A stretch of DNA of 64,000 nucleotides from Adlercreutzia sp. ZJ141. GTDB taxonomy: Bacteria; Actinomycetota; Coriobacteriia; Coriobacteriales; Eggerthellaceae. The position numbers were made by a program, and so were the translations under genes. The notes beneath the pieces were generated by a model. That model did not search any database and was not told the DNA's origin. It saw nothing but the letters and a program-made list of their open reading frames with translations. The stretch covers positions 1 to 64,000 of the forward strand of contig NZ_JAAKEB010000005.1 in NCBI RefSeq assembly GCF_011038965.1, given 5' to 3'. Positions 44,870 to 52,271 of this stretch are shown here, one piece after another (position 1 is the first letter of the stretch; each line of letters opens with the position of its first letter).

Positions 44870-45558
44870 TACATATCACCCTCTAAGAGCTTACGCTGAC
44901 GCGCCAAAAGATCAAACGCTTTCGCGGTGTCGCACGAATTAACGCCGTAATACCCCCTCGGTTTTTTGCCGTCGATTTTTGAAGGACATTCTTCGCAGGA
45001 AAACGCTATGCAGCCCCAATACTGAAACATTGATTTTCTCGCATCTTCGTCAATGCGATCCTGCGAGTCTGGTTCCTTATGGGTAAATACCGACGGCGTG
45101 TAAATATGACATTCGGTTCCGTGATTATCCACCACAAGCGGGCTAACACTGATGACCGTATACTGCTTGCCGTTGCGCTTATGGTACAAAGTATCGCCGA
45201 CGTTTATTTCAGCTCCGTCGCCGTCAAGTACAGTCTTTCTAGGAACGTCTCCGTATCCGTGACGCTCACGCAAACTATCGTAGATTGTCCATGAACCAGT
45301 ATTGCTAACCTCATACCCTATGATCGCGCCGTCCAATCCATCGGCGTAATCACCGACCTGTACCAGTGCCCCATCTTCAAAGCAAGGTCGAGGAATAAAA
45401 CACCGATTGATGTAATCGGAAAAACTCTCGTCATCGTCTAACCGTTTCGGCCAACCTTCACCGCTTTCGCGTGTGTACACTGGCGTAAACTGAACATCGT
45501 AGTTGTACTCAATGTCAGCAATTGTGTCAGCAGTAGTCCTTATCGTCCAGATTGTCAT
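44869..45558 (-). CDS. hypothetical early phage protein
   Basis: The 229-residue protein contains VGDTLYHKRNGKQYTVISVSPLVV and a Cys-rich C-terminus (CIAFSCEECPSKIDGK ... NSCDTAKAFDLLARQRKLL). The segment FTHKEPDSQDRIDEDARKS is a pattern I associate with prophage proteins of related anaerobes. No enzyme motif is visible. It overlaps its neighbours, so it is translated with the early module. Confidence 0.6.
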   Translation of the reverse strand: MTIWTIRTTADTIADIEYNYDVQFTPVYTRESGEGWPKRLDDDESFSDYINRCFIPRPCFEDGALVQVGDYADGLDGAIIGYEVSNTGSWTIYDSLRERHGYGDVPRKTVLDGDGAEINVGDTLYHKRNGKQYTVISVSPLVVDNHGTECHIYTPSVFTHKEPDSQDRIDEDARKSMFQYWGCIAFSCEECPSKIDGKKPRGYYGVNSCDTAKAFDLLARQRKLLEGDM

Positions 45559-45989
45559 TTCTTCACCACCTTAGCGCCGCAATACGGGCAAAAGCTAAAC
45601 CGCGGCTTGTAGTTCCAGCCACCGTACTTGCCCCTTGTCTCATCAAACCACCCCAATTCACCGCCAAGCATCATGCCCCCGCACTCCGAGCACGCATAAT
45701 CGCATCCGTCTGGGTGCGTCTCGCCCGTCTCGACCTCGTTATCATCATCGTCGTACACAACATGCACTACGTCCGGGGAGTAGTAGCATGTGCGCTCGAT
45801 TCGGTCGTTCCAATCCTGCACAGCCCTGTCGCCAATCAGGTTGTAATCTCCGGGCACATTCGCACCACATTCGCGGCACTCTACTGCCACGAACTCGCCC
45901 CCGTCGCTATCCGTCTTCATAGATCGCCGAACATGATCGCTGCCGCAGAATGGGCACGGTTTCAAACCTTCGCTAATCTTTTCGCCCAT
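45555..45989 (-). CDS. Lar-like zinc-ribbon protein
   Basis: The 144-residue protein has an N-terminal Lar-type zinc ribbon (LKPCPFCGSDHV, VECRECGANV, AVQDWNDR), which in the Rac prophage modulates host restriction. It has a second ribbon (CSECGGM ... FCPYCGAKVV). The start at 45989 (TGATG overlap) has GGAGG 5 nt upstream. Restriction alleviation is a reasonable but unproven role. Confidence 0.7.
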   Translation of the reverse strand: MGEKISEGLKPCPFCGSDHVRRSMKTDSDGGEFVAVECRECGANVPGDYNLIGDRAVQDWNDRIERTCYYSPDVVHVVYDDDDNEVETGETHPDGCDYACSECGGMMLGGELGWFDETRGKYGGWNYKPRFSFCPYCGAKVVKK

Positions 45990-46237
45990 CATGACCTCCG
46001 AATCCATGACCCGCAGTTCGGGCAAAAGTTGAACGAATCCGCCGAATCAAACTGCGCTAAACACGTATCACACACGTCAAAGATCATCCCGTCATCGTGT
46101 TCCTTTTCAACCATCGTGCATTCACGCACGGGGCAATACCTGATAGTGTGCCCGTCTTTTTCGTGATTGACCGCAATGTAATCCGGCCATTCCCATGTCT
46201 CCCAAAAGCCGTCAAGCGTTAAGTTATCGTGTAACAT
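45989..46237 (-). CDS. small zinc-ribbon protein
   Basis: The 82-residue protein has CDTCLAQFDSADSFNFCPNCGSW, a four-Cys metal site, plus an extra N-terminal Cys pair (CPVREC). It overlaps the Lar-like gene by one base. Function unknown. Confidence 0.6.
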   Translation of the reverse strand: MLHDNLTLDGFWETWEWPDYIAVNHEKDGHTIRYCPVRECTMVEKEHDDGMIFDVCDTCLAQFDSADSFNFCPNCGSWIRRS

Positions 46238-46248
46238 CCTCTGTCCCC

Positions 46249-46677
46249 CTAAAACAGCACGTCAGTGTCATAGATGTCCGATACGCCAACGGGTTGTTGC
46301 GGTTCAACCGAAACGGGTTGTTGCACCTCTTCGGACGCAGCTTGTAGCTCGCGCCGGGTGTTCATCAGATCAATATCGTCAACGATGATTTCAATCTTGC
46401 TTCGACGGTGCCCGTCTCTTTCATACGTTGACTGATGCAGGTGCCCGGCCAACGTGAGCTTGGAGCCCTTAGCAAGGTACGGATGCAGCGCTTCGGCACG
46501 CGAACCAAACATCACGCAATCAAGCCAACTTACTTCGTCTTGATAGCTGCCGTCCGCTTGTCTGCGTCGCTCATTGACAGCCACCGAAAAGCTCACAACA
46601 GCAAGTCCGCTCGCTGTATAACGAAGCTCTGCCGCCTTGCCAAGGTTGCCCGATACAGCACAGGTATTCAGGCTCAT
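46249..46677 (-). CDS. ssb: single-stranded DNA-binding protein
   Basis: The 142-residue OB-fold protein has CAVSGNLGKAAELRYTASGLAVVSFSVAVNE and VSWLDCVMFG and ends in an acidic tail (YDTDVLF), a variant of the usual DDDIPF partner-binding tip. It coats single-stranded DNA during phage replication. Confidence 0.94.
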   Translation of the reverse strand: MSLNTCAVSGNLGKAAELRYTASGLAVVSFSVAVNERRRQADGSYQDEVSWLDCVMFGSRAEALHPYLAKGSKLTLAGHLHQSTYERDGHRRSKIEIIVDDIDLMNTRRELQAASEEVQQPVSVEPQQPVGVSDIYDTDVLF

Positions 46678-46997
46678 AGCGCCACCCCGTCAAGCTTCTC
46701 AATGAGCGAACGGGCTTGCCTAACACTTAGGCCACCAACGCGCCTATTGTCAGCAATGCCTATCATATCCATGAGCTCGCGCGTCTTTACAGTCCCGTAT
46801 CCCGGATGCGCGCTTATCAGATGTTTCACGCGCATGCCGCTCGCTGCTTGGTCACCACGATCGGCAAGCATGATGACGTCATAAGCATTCATGATGCCGT
46901 TGCCAAGGTCTTTACGTATTTCGGCGCGGCGGTGGCGCAGCTTAAGCCCCTTCTCAAGGTTTTGCCTGCGGTCTGCGCTCGACAATACTGGAATCAT
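46674..46997 (-). CDS. phage-encoded actinobacterial-type integration host factor (mIHF-like)
   Basis: The 107-residue protein has the mIHF pattern: a charged N-terminal helix (RRQNLEKGLKLRHRRAEIRKDL), then DRGDQAASGMRVKHLISAHPGYGTVKTRELMDMIGIADNRRV and GGLSVRQARSLIEKL. mIHF is the DNA-bending nucleoid protein of Actinomycetota and a cofactor of phage integration in mycobacteriophage L5. The start at 46997 follows AAAGGA. It overlaps ssb. Such a copy in a phage may support recombination or the replication origin; that is inferred. Confidence 0.82.
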   Translation of the reverse strand: MIPVLSSADRRQNLEKGLKLRHRRAEIRKDLGNGIMNAYDVIMLADRGDQAASGMRVKHLISAHPGYGTVKTRELMDMIGIADNRRVGGLSVRQARSLIEKLDGVAL

Positions 46998-46999
46998 TT

Positions 47000-47248
47000 T
47001 CAGCATCCTTTCTTTGATGACCGGTACGTGCCGGTAATCCCTAAACCCTTCAACGTGCGAATGGTGAATCTGACACTTTCTTCGCCATAGATAGTGAGAG
47101 TCTGTGCCGGAACGTCTATCTGATAGACCGTTTCCTCGCAAGCCTTGTCGAGCTTCCACTTGTCTTGCAAGGCTGCATAGGCGCGCTGCATCGACCCCGT
47201 AAGGTCGGGTCCTAGCGGCTCGCTGTATGGTTCACATTCAGCCGTCAT
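47000..47248 (-). CDS. hypothetical small phage protein
   Basis: The 82-residue protein starts at 47248 with AAGGGG upstream and ends just before the mIHF-like start (coupled by 2 bp). It has a beta-rich middle (VYQIDVPAQTLTIYGEESVRFTIR). No motif recognised. Confidence 0.55.
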   Translation of the reverse strand: MTAECEPYSEPLGPDLTGSMQRAYAALQDKWKLDKACEETVYQIDVPAQTLTIYGEESVRFTIRTLKGLGITGTYRSSKKGC

Positions 47249-47384
47249 TCGCACCCCTTTTCACGCTGTTTCTGATAATTACTTCTTATCTGATACCGTC
47301 TGTTTCCCGAGCCGTGCTTTTCTGCGTCGCACCTGCTGTTTTCAGGCGATGCGCAACCGGCTATCGAAAAGTGCCATTGCAACA

Positions 47385-48584
47385 TCATTGCAACACCGCG
47401 CTAAGCTTCGTTGAAGCATCCTGTGCCGCTTGCTCAAAGACGCTTGCAGCGTATGCATCGCGCCCTGGCAGCACGTGTGCATAGATGCGAAGCGTGGTTG
47501 CTTCATCGGCATGTCCTAAGCGCTCACTCACCGTTTTCAGATCAACACCGTGCGTGAGAAGCCATGTGGCATGCGTATGGCGCAGATCATGGAAGGTGAA
47601 GCCTTGTGGCATAGCTAAGTTGCTAGCAAGCGTGGTGAAAGCGCGTGAGACAACGCACGGGCGCTCAAAGCCACCGTCATACGTGACAAGTGGTGAAGCG
47701 GCGCCAAGCGCCCCGCAAAACCGCTCACGCAGCTCAACAAACGCATCAATGGTGTGAATGTCGGTATCGGTAATGGCGATGTTTCTGCACTTGCGGCCTT
47801 TAGTCACATCACGCCTATAAGGCCGCTTTCCTTTTTCCTCAATGACGTTACCGCCAACGTGAATGTATTTTGCCGCCCGGTACACATCACGATCGCGCAC
47901 TGCACAAACCTCGCCAACTCTCATACCGGTGCGAAGCGCCAGCCAGGCGGCGAAGGAATCAAGCGCTTTTCGGTACGAATCAGCATCAAGCTCCTGCGGG
48001 CTCAAAAGCGTTTTCAGTTGCGCATCGAGCACCTGAAAGTCACCAACAGCAAGCGCCTGGGCTTCGTGTCTTTCAGGCGTTGGCTTGTCAACGTTAATAA
48101 GCGGGTTGCTCTCACATATGCCAGCACGAACAAAGAACCTATAAGCACCGCGCAAGAAATCATGAACGTTGCGCACACTGTTGCGGGAAAGCCCCTGGCC
48201 ACCCATTTCTTTTGGCATCATCAAGCGTTGCTCAAAGCGGTTAAAGTCATAAACTCGCAAATCGCGAGCATTGGCGGTTGTGAGGTACTTGCGTACATAG
48301 CGCGTGAACGTACCATAGCTTCGCGTGCTGTTCGGGCTTGCACCATTGCGGCGTCGCATGGCCGCATAATCGTCCAACAAGTCAGCAAGCAAGGCGCTGC
48401 GCACCAACCCATCAGCAGTAAGGTTTGCCGCCCAAGCGTCGGCCATGTCCTGCGCTTCTGCTTCGGTTTTGGCCGTATCAAACTGCTTGTAGGGCTGAAT
48501 CGGTTTGCCGTCAGGTGTGCGCCCAAGATAAGGCCGCGCATACCAAACCCCGTCTTTGCCCTGTTTGACCTTACAGACGGTCAT
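47385..48584 (-). CDS. tyrosine recombinase/integrase (second)
   Basis: The 399-residue protein has an AP2-like arm domain (VWYARPYLGRTPDGKPIQPYKQFDT), a SAM-like core and a full catalytic set: Arg in ALRTGMRVGEVCAV, HDLRHTHATWLL, RLGHADEATTLRIYAHV with the Tyr. It lies inside the early operon, far from the att sites, while another integrase borders attR. It may resolve phage dimers, drive a different site, or be a relic of another element. It overlaps no neighbour but sits 0 bp from the upstream gene. Confidence 0.9.
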   Translation of the reverse strand: MTVCKVKQGKDGVWYARPYLGRTPDGKPIQPYKQFDTAKTEAEAQDMADAWAANLTADGLVRSALLADLLDDYAAMRRRNGASPNSTRSYGTFTRYVRKYLTTANARDLRVYDFNRFEQRLMMPKEMGGQGLSRNSVRNVHDFLRGAYRFFVRAGICESNPLINVDKPTPERHEAQALAVGDFQVLDAQLKTLLSPQELDADSYRKALDSFAAWLALRTGMRVGEVCAVRDRDVYRAAKYIHVGGNVIEEKGKRPYRRDVTKGRKCRNIAITDTDIHTIDAFVELRERFCGALGAASPLVTYDGGFERPCVVSRAFTTLASNLAMPQGFTFHDLRHTHATWLLTHGVDLKTVSERLGHADEATTLRIYAHVLPGRDAYAASVFEQAAQDASTKLSAVLQ

Positions 48585-49055
48585 CTATTCCTCTAGTTCG
48601 TCAATCAGAAGATCAATACACTGCTTGCACTTTTGCAAATCCTGAATGCCGTTTTTCTTGTTCCAGCGCCACAGGTATTTGAAGGCACATCCCCACCAAT
48701 AGAACACCATTGCTGGCAATCCATGATCGCCGAATCCGCTTGCGCCGCCAAAAGCCGCTTTGAGAGCGTCTTTGCACTCAACGCCACCGCTTGTGTAGTG
48801 AGACGGATACGTAACGTCGTTGCTTTGCAGCTGCGACGTTTCATCGTGTGATGCATTACTTGTGCAATACATAATATCGCCTTCAAACAGCACTTCGTAG
48901 GCGCAAACGCATTCGTACGGGTTGACGTGCCTGCACGGCATCAGATCATCAAGGCCGCACCCGCATTCAGAATCCGGGTTTGAAAGCCCGTCATACTGGT
49001 TTTCCTGCAACCACTGCTCAACCATATCGCGCACACAGGTGCCGTCTTTTCTCAT
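48585..49055 (-). CDS. DUF3310-containing phage protein
   Basis: The 156-residue protein has an N-terminal VRDMVEQWLQENQYDGL with a Cys-rich loop and a C-terminal DUF3310 domain (YPSHYTSGGVECKDAL ... AFKYLWRWNKKNGIQDLQKCKQCIDLLI), a helical family common in phage nucleotide or replication modules. The exact role is not known. Confidence 0.8.
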   Translation of the reverse strand: MRKDGTCVRDMVEQWLQENQYDGLSNPDSECGCGLDDLMPCRHVNPYECVCAYEVLFEGDIMYCTSNASHDETSQLQSNDVTYPSHYTSGGVECKDALKAAFGGASGFGDHGLPAMVFYWWGCAFKYLWRWNKKNGIQDLQKCKQCIDLLIDELEE

Positions 49056-49327
49056 AGAACCACCCCCAGTTTTCTTAGCCGATCGCCATACATCCGGCGC
49101 GCATCGCTCGATGGCGGGATTTCGTCCGGGTGCTTTTCGTCATGCTCAATGATTTCCTGGTACATATCGAATGCGATCTTCTCTAAGCTGTCAGAGCCTG
49201 TGCTGTGGCCCCGTTTTAGGTTCTCGTGGGTATCGCTACCACTTTGAGCACAAACGGCGCTGCTATGCTGTCTGTATGCCTTTGTAAGGCGCTTTGAAAG
49301 ATTCGCAAGGTGCGTCATTACCGTCAT
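49052..49327 (-). CDS. hypothetical phage protein
   Basis: The 91-residue protein is mostly helical (THLANLSKRLTKAYRQH ... SLEKIAFDMYQEIIEHDEKHPDEIPPSSDARRMYGDRLRKLG) and starts with MTVMTHL. It overlaps the DUF3310 gene by 4 bp. Function unknown. Confidence 0.55.
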   Translation of the reverse strand: MTVMTHLANLSKRLTKAYRQHSSAVCAQSGSDTHENLKRGHSTGSDSLEKIAFDMYQEIIEHDEKHPDEIPPSSDARRMYGDRLRKLGVVL

Positions 49328-49344
49328 ACCTGCATCACATCCTT

Positions 49345-49551
49345 TCACAAATCGTCTTCGGCAAGCCCTTGCCGAATCTGTTCGACCTCTGCTTTGAATG
49401 AAGCGTCTGCTGACGTTTTCTTCACCGGCACGCGACTCTTGCACTTCCAGCACGGAGCGTCATCGGCGGTAAACCAGTCAATCGGATGAACTACGCCGCA
49501 TGATGGACAGCGCCTTCGATCGATCTTGTTTTCGTAGTCACTGAACCACAC
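49345..49551 (-). CDS. small zinc-finger phage protein
   Basis: A GTG at 49551 with GGAGG 8 nt upstream starts a 68-residue protein with CPSCGVVHPIDWFTADDAPCWKC, a clear four-Cys zinc site, followed by a charged helix. The open frame extends to 49866 through the origin repeats, but that part is low-complexity and not coding-like. It lies just beside the putative origin. Confidence 0.6.
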   Translation of the reverse strand: MWFSDYENKIDRRRCPSCGVVHPIDWFTADDAPCWKCKSRVPVKKTSADASFKAEVEQIRQGLAEDDL

Positions 49552-49555
49552 TCCC

Positions 49556-49862
49556 AAACCTCCGATCTGTCCGATTGTGGAAAACTCTGTTGAAAACTTG
49601 CGGCAGCGAAAAACATGGCGCCGAATTCGAGCGAAAGCGATTTGCGTCGCAAAAGAAGAGGCAAGAAAAGAAAACTTACTTGTTAGTACATGCCACAAGT
49701 AACAATGTTTTGGTTTTGGTTTTGGTTTTGGTGTAACCAAAACCAAAACATTAGACCTAGACCTAGACATAGACCTAGATATTGTTAAAAGGTCAATTTC
49801 ACTTTTATAAAACCTTAGGTTTAAGCATAGGTTTAAGCCCTGGTTTTTTTGCTTCCCGAAAT
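49556..49862. other. putative phage replication origin
   Basis: The 307-base spacer beside the replication gene holds an 18-bp inverted repeat (AATGTTTTGGTTTTGGTT and its complement, 49704-49752), four copies of a 6-7-bp direct repeat (AGACCTA type, 49753-49780), two TAGGTTTAAGC iterons (49816-49838) and an AT-rich stretch (TTGTTAAAAGGTCAATTTC, TTTTATAAAA). This combination of iterons, hairpin and easily melted DNA is typical of a theta-type phage origin. No coding potential was seen. Confidence 0.6.
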
Positions 49863-50309
49863 TCATTGTTTGTTAGGCATTTCTTGTGCCGGTTTCGTTT
49901 TGCGTGGTCTGCCGCCCTTGTGCCCTCCTGCACGCTTTTTGCCAAAGGAAAGCGCGTTAGCGTGCATGCGTGGGTTTTCTAAACACCCGTTTTTGTCGGT
50001 CTGCAACAGCCCAATATCAAGCAATTCAGAAACGAAATCGGTTACTTCTTCAATGCACAAAAGGTCATCGAAACTGGCACCGTTTCCAAACTTCAGCACT
50101 GCGCCTAATATCAACTTGTCTTCGTCGGTTTCAAACGGAATCGTGTGGCCCCGAACCGATGCCAGATGCTCGCATAATCGCCACCAGCGCCCGTATCCGG
50201 CAAAGCCGCGCCGGATAATCAAACGCTGGCACTTGATGTCGCTTGCGGCGTTAGAATCGTGCGGGAAATACGCCATGCTTTCCGCTGCAAGATCACTCGC
50301 GCTCGGCAT
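49863..50309 (-). CDS. DUF4373-like replication protein
   Basis: The 148-residue protein matches the DUF4373 (Lin1244/Lin1753) pattern (AYFPHDSNAASDIKCQRLIIRRGFAGYGRWWRLCEHLA), a winged-helix DnaD/DnaB-like domain often found in phage replisome organisers. The basic C-terminus (KKRAGGHKGGRPRKTKPA) would bind DNA. It probably binds the repeats next to it and recruits the host helicase. The start could be 50309 or 50276. It is shorter than the classic organisers, so a C-terminal domain may be missing. Confidence 0.7.
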   Translation of the reverse strand: MPSASDLAAESMAYFPHDSNAASDIKCQRLIIRRGFAGYGRWWRLCEHLASVRGHTIPFETDEDKLILGAVLKFGNGASFDDLLCIEEVTDFVSELLDIGLLQTDKNGCLENPRMHANALSFGKKRAGGHKGGRPRKTKPAQEMPNKQ

Positions 50310-50652
50310 TGCCGCACCTAGTCTCATCATCTGTAGCACACACTTCTTCGTGGCTCACAACGTCTGTAGTCACGTCATACTGATATGAATTGAGCTTGCG
50401 ACGAAGACAGTCCTCTGTCGCTTTTCTCATAGCTGCGCGAATCATGCTGTGATCGCGTGGAAGAGCAGGGTCACCAATAATCACGTATGCAAGCGCCAAT
50501 CCTGTTTGTATGCCGGAAAGCAACGTGTCCCCATCGATCTTAATACTCTCACCTGTTACCTTGTTATAAGCATCGACATCAGCGCCGACGCTACCGAACA
50601 TCTCTAGTGCTTGATAGATGTTCGTTTTTGCCTTCTCAGTTGTTGTAATCAT
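50293..50652 (-). CDS. hypothetical early phage protein
   Basis: The 119-residue protein is mainly helical (KTNIYQALEMFGSVGADVDAYNK, GLALAYVIIGDPALPRDHSMIRAAMRKATEDCLRRKL). It overlaps the DUF4373 gene by 17 bp and the upstream gene by 4 bp, so it belongs to the replication operon. No motif recognised. Confidence 0.6.
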   Translation of the reverse strand: MITTTEKAKTNIYQALEMFGSVGADVDAYNKVTGESIKIDGDTLLSGIQTGLALAYVIIGDPALPRDHSMIRAAMRKATEDCLRRKLNSYQYDVTTDVVSHEEVCATDDETRCGNAERE

Positions 50653-51047
50653 TTCGTACCCTCTTTTCTGTCAAACATCGACCTGCGTGTTTCTATGCGC
50701 AAATCGGGGTGTTGCTCCAAGAGCCAACGCGATAGCAGCGGCGTTATGGTGTTGTTGATGATGTAGTGGTGCGCTTCTCCGTACTGGTCAACGTAGGGCA
50801 CCGCCACAAGCGTGTAAGAGCTCTCATAGCGGGTGCGCTCGATCAGATACTTAGCAGACACCCGCAAACCGCGCCGGTGAATCGAGAGCGCCGTTAGCTC
50901 AATCTCATGCATCACCTTCGGGTTAGCGCGTCGCCATGCGTCGAACAACGCGCGGTAGCTTGCAGCCTTAAGCGGCACCGGTAACACAAACGCCCGCTCT
51001 TGCGCTATAACGGCTTCGACCGGCTGCGTGTAGTCATCAACGTTCAT
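50649..51047 (-). CDS. hypothetical early phage protein
   Basis: The 132-residue protein, with a start at MNVDDYTQP, contains a winged-helix-like segment (IHRRGLRVSAKYLIERTRYESSYTLVAVPYVDQYGEAHHYIINNTITPLLSRWLL). It overlaps the next gene by 4 bp (ATGA type). It could be a DNA-binding replication accessory protein; this is weak. Confidence 0.58.
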   Translation of the reverse strand: MNVDDYTQPVEAVIAQERAFVLPVPLKAASYRALFDAWRRANPKVMHEIELTALSIHRRGLRVSAKYLIERTRYESSYTLVAVPYVDQYGEAHHYIINNTITPLLSRWLLEQHPDLRIETRRSMFDRKEGTK

Positions 51048-51086
51048 CGCCGCACCGTCCAGGCACCAAAACGGGCACGACACCCA

Positions 51087-51254
51087 TCAGATCACACCCA
51101 TCTCGGTAAGCATCACAAACAGCCCGAAGGCAACCATCAACACCGCCATACCGCGCCCCGCGCGCTCAATCTCAACATGCGTGCAATCATCGTTGCAACG
51201 GGCCCGCGGGCAGGTTTTCGCCCCGCGGCATTCCTGCACATCAAACCTTTCCAC
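51087..51254 (-). CDS. 55-residue Cys-rich membrane peptide
   Basis: A GTG at 51254 lies 5 nt after GGAGGG. The peptide has four Cys residues in the first half (CRGAKTCPRARCNDDC) and one C-terminal membrane helix (MAVLMVAFGLFVMLTEMGVI). It overlaps the upstream helix-turn-helix gene. Function unknown. Confidence 0.5.
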   Translation of the reverse strand: MERFDVQECRGAKTCPRARCNDDCTHVEIERAGRGMAVLMVAFGLFVMLTEMGVI

Positions 51255-51468
51255 TGATTCCCTCCTGCATCCATTCGTCCACCCACTCCGGGCGAACAAG
51301 CTTTCCGCGCTTGCGACCCGGCGGCATAAACGAGCGCAGCCGAGACGATGCCGCTTCCTCGTAGAGCGTTGTCATCGGTACGCCGGTCACGGCGGACACA
51401 TCGCCGAGCGTATACATGCACTTCTTGCGGATACCCGCTTCATCAACCATTTCCGCAAACGTCACCAT
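51241..51468 (-). CDS. excisionase-like helix-turn-helix protein
   Basis: The 75-residue protein has a MerR/excisionase-type winged helix (MYTLGDVSAVTGVPMTTLYEEAASSRLRSFMPPGRKRGKLVRPEWVDEWMQE). The GGAGAGGA upstream suits MVTFAEM at 51468 better than the frame opening at 51534. It may be the phage Xis or an early regulator. Confidence 0.65.
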   Translation of the reverse strand: MVTFAEMVDEAGIRKKCMYTLGDVSAVTGVPMTTLYEEAASSRLRSFMPPGRKRGKLVRPEWVDEWMQEGISGKV

Positions 51469-51564
51469 GAACGTATCCTCTCCTCCGTTGGTTTCTTCTT
51501 CCGATAGCCCCGGTGTTCCCCGCTTGGCACCCATACAGGCGAGCGGGTATTAAGCGGAACCCTA

Positions 51565-51578
51565 AGTTTTCAAAGTGC
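51565..51578 (-). promoter_or_regulatory. boxA-like element, copy 1
   Basis: GCACTTTGAAAACT on the minus strand is identical to 52252-52265 and resembles the CTTTGAAAACT antitermination or processing element of Gram-positive rRNA operons. Right beside it at 51583-51599 is a 17-bp arm repeated in inverted form at 52235-52251 (16 of 17 matches). Confidence 0.45.
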
Positions 51579-51651
51579 AACCGAATACCTAGAAACGTGA
51601 CGGCCTGTTAGAATTTGTCCTACACAACACGCCTTGTAGAAAGTGACGGTC

Positions 51652-52107
51652 ATGGAAGAGCTGAACAAAGAAGAAGAAGTTGCTCTTCGAGAATTGCTTG
51701 AGGTATATCAAGACGGCGCTGACATTGACACCTTCATTAGTGACAAGCTGTTCCATGAACTCGCAGAGTATGGCGAACCTGACGAGATGGGCGAGCGCCA
51801 GATGATAGAGCTTCCTGGCCATGCCAAACAAAAGAGTATCTACGTCAGCCTTATCGAAAAGGGAATGCTTCGAGGATTCAGGCCATCCCGCTTCTCTTGG
51901 TACTTCGATGTCGAACTTACGAGCAATGGACGCTGCTACTTCGAAAACCAAAAGAAGCGTAAGAGCGAAGAACGCAAAAGGAAGTGGTCTGATCGCCGGT
52001 TTGCCATTTTTATGGCGCTTTTGTCATTTGCGCTTAGCGTTCTAGCGTCTTGGATCATCACGAACCGAGAAATCGATTCAGCATTGATGTCGCTGTTAGG
52101 TGGCTAA
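51652..52107 (+). CDS. membrane-anchored hypothetical protein (lysogeny-region cassette)
   Basis: The 151-residue protein has a cytoplasmic helical/winged part (KEEEVALRELLEVYQDGADIDTFI ... YFDVELTSNGRCYFENQKKRKSEERKRK) and one C-terminal membrane helix (FAIFMALLSFALSVLASWIIT). It reads against the early lytic genes, between two inverted repeats. Such isolated rightward genes in the lysogeny region are often expressed in lysogens and block superinfection; that role is inferred. The start at 51652 was preferred to a GTG at 51643. Confidence 0.65.
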   Translation: MEELNKEEEVALRELLEVYQDGADIDTFISDKLFHELAEYGEPDEMGERQMIELPGHAKQKSIYVSLIEKGMLRGFRPSRFSWYFDVELTSNGRCYFENQKKRKSEERKRKWSDRRFAIFMALLSFALSVLASWIITNREIDSALMSLLGG

Positions 52108-52213
52108 CTACTGCTGACATCACAAACACAAAAGCGAAGTAGAGCACGATGTGATACCAGCGAAGCCCCCTCTTTTCACATTCCTCGGCGAACCACTTAC
52201 AGAAACTTCTCAT
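52058..52213 (-). CDS. 51-residue small membrane protein
   Basis: ATG 52213 follows AAAGGCGG. The peptide (MRSFCKWFAEECEKRGLRWY then one membrane helix HIVLYFAFVFVMSAVVSHL) overlaps the 3' end of the rightward gene by 50 bp. The good ribosome-binding site and clear membrane helix support a real gene, but its short length leaves doubt. Confidence 0.45.
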   Translation of the reverse strand: MRSFCKWFAEECEKRGLRWYHIVLYFAFVFVMSAVVSHLTATSMLNRFLGS

Positions 52214-52251
52214 AGTAACCGCCTTTCCGGTCGCCACGTTTCCAGGTATTC

Positions 52252-52265
52252 AGTTTTCAAAGTGC
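52252..52265 (-). promoter_or_regulatory. boxA-like element, copy 2
   Basis: The minus strand reads GCACTTTGAAAACTGAATAC, close to the host rRNA-leader element at 344-364. It begins 7 nt downstream (leftward) of a strongly folded 121-nt segment, so the two may form one antitermination leader on the early transcript. Confidence 0.5.
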
Positions 52266-52271
52266 GTGCCG

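Noticed and set aside
47385-49055. A separate integrative element nested in the prophage
   Set aside because: The second recombinase has no flanking direct repeats that I can find as ends, and it is tightly packed in the early operon, so a nested element is not supported.
49704-49838. CRISPR-like array at the GGTTTT and GACCTA repeats
   Set aside because: The repeat units are 6-12 bases without spacers, and there are no cas genes. Position beside a replication gene fits an origin.
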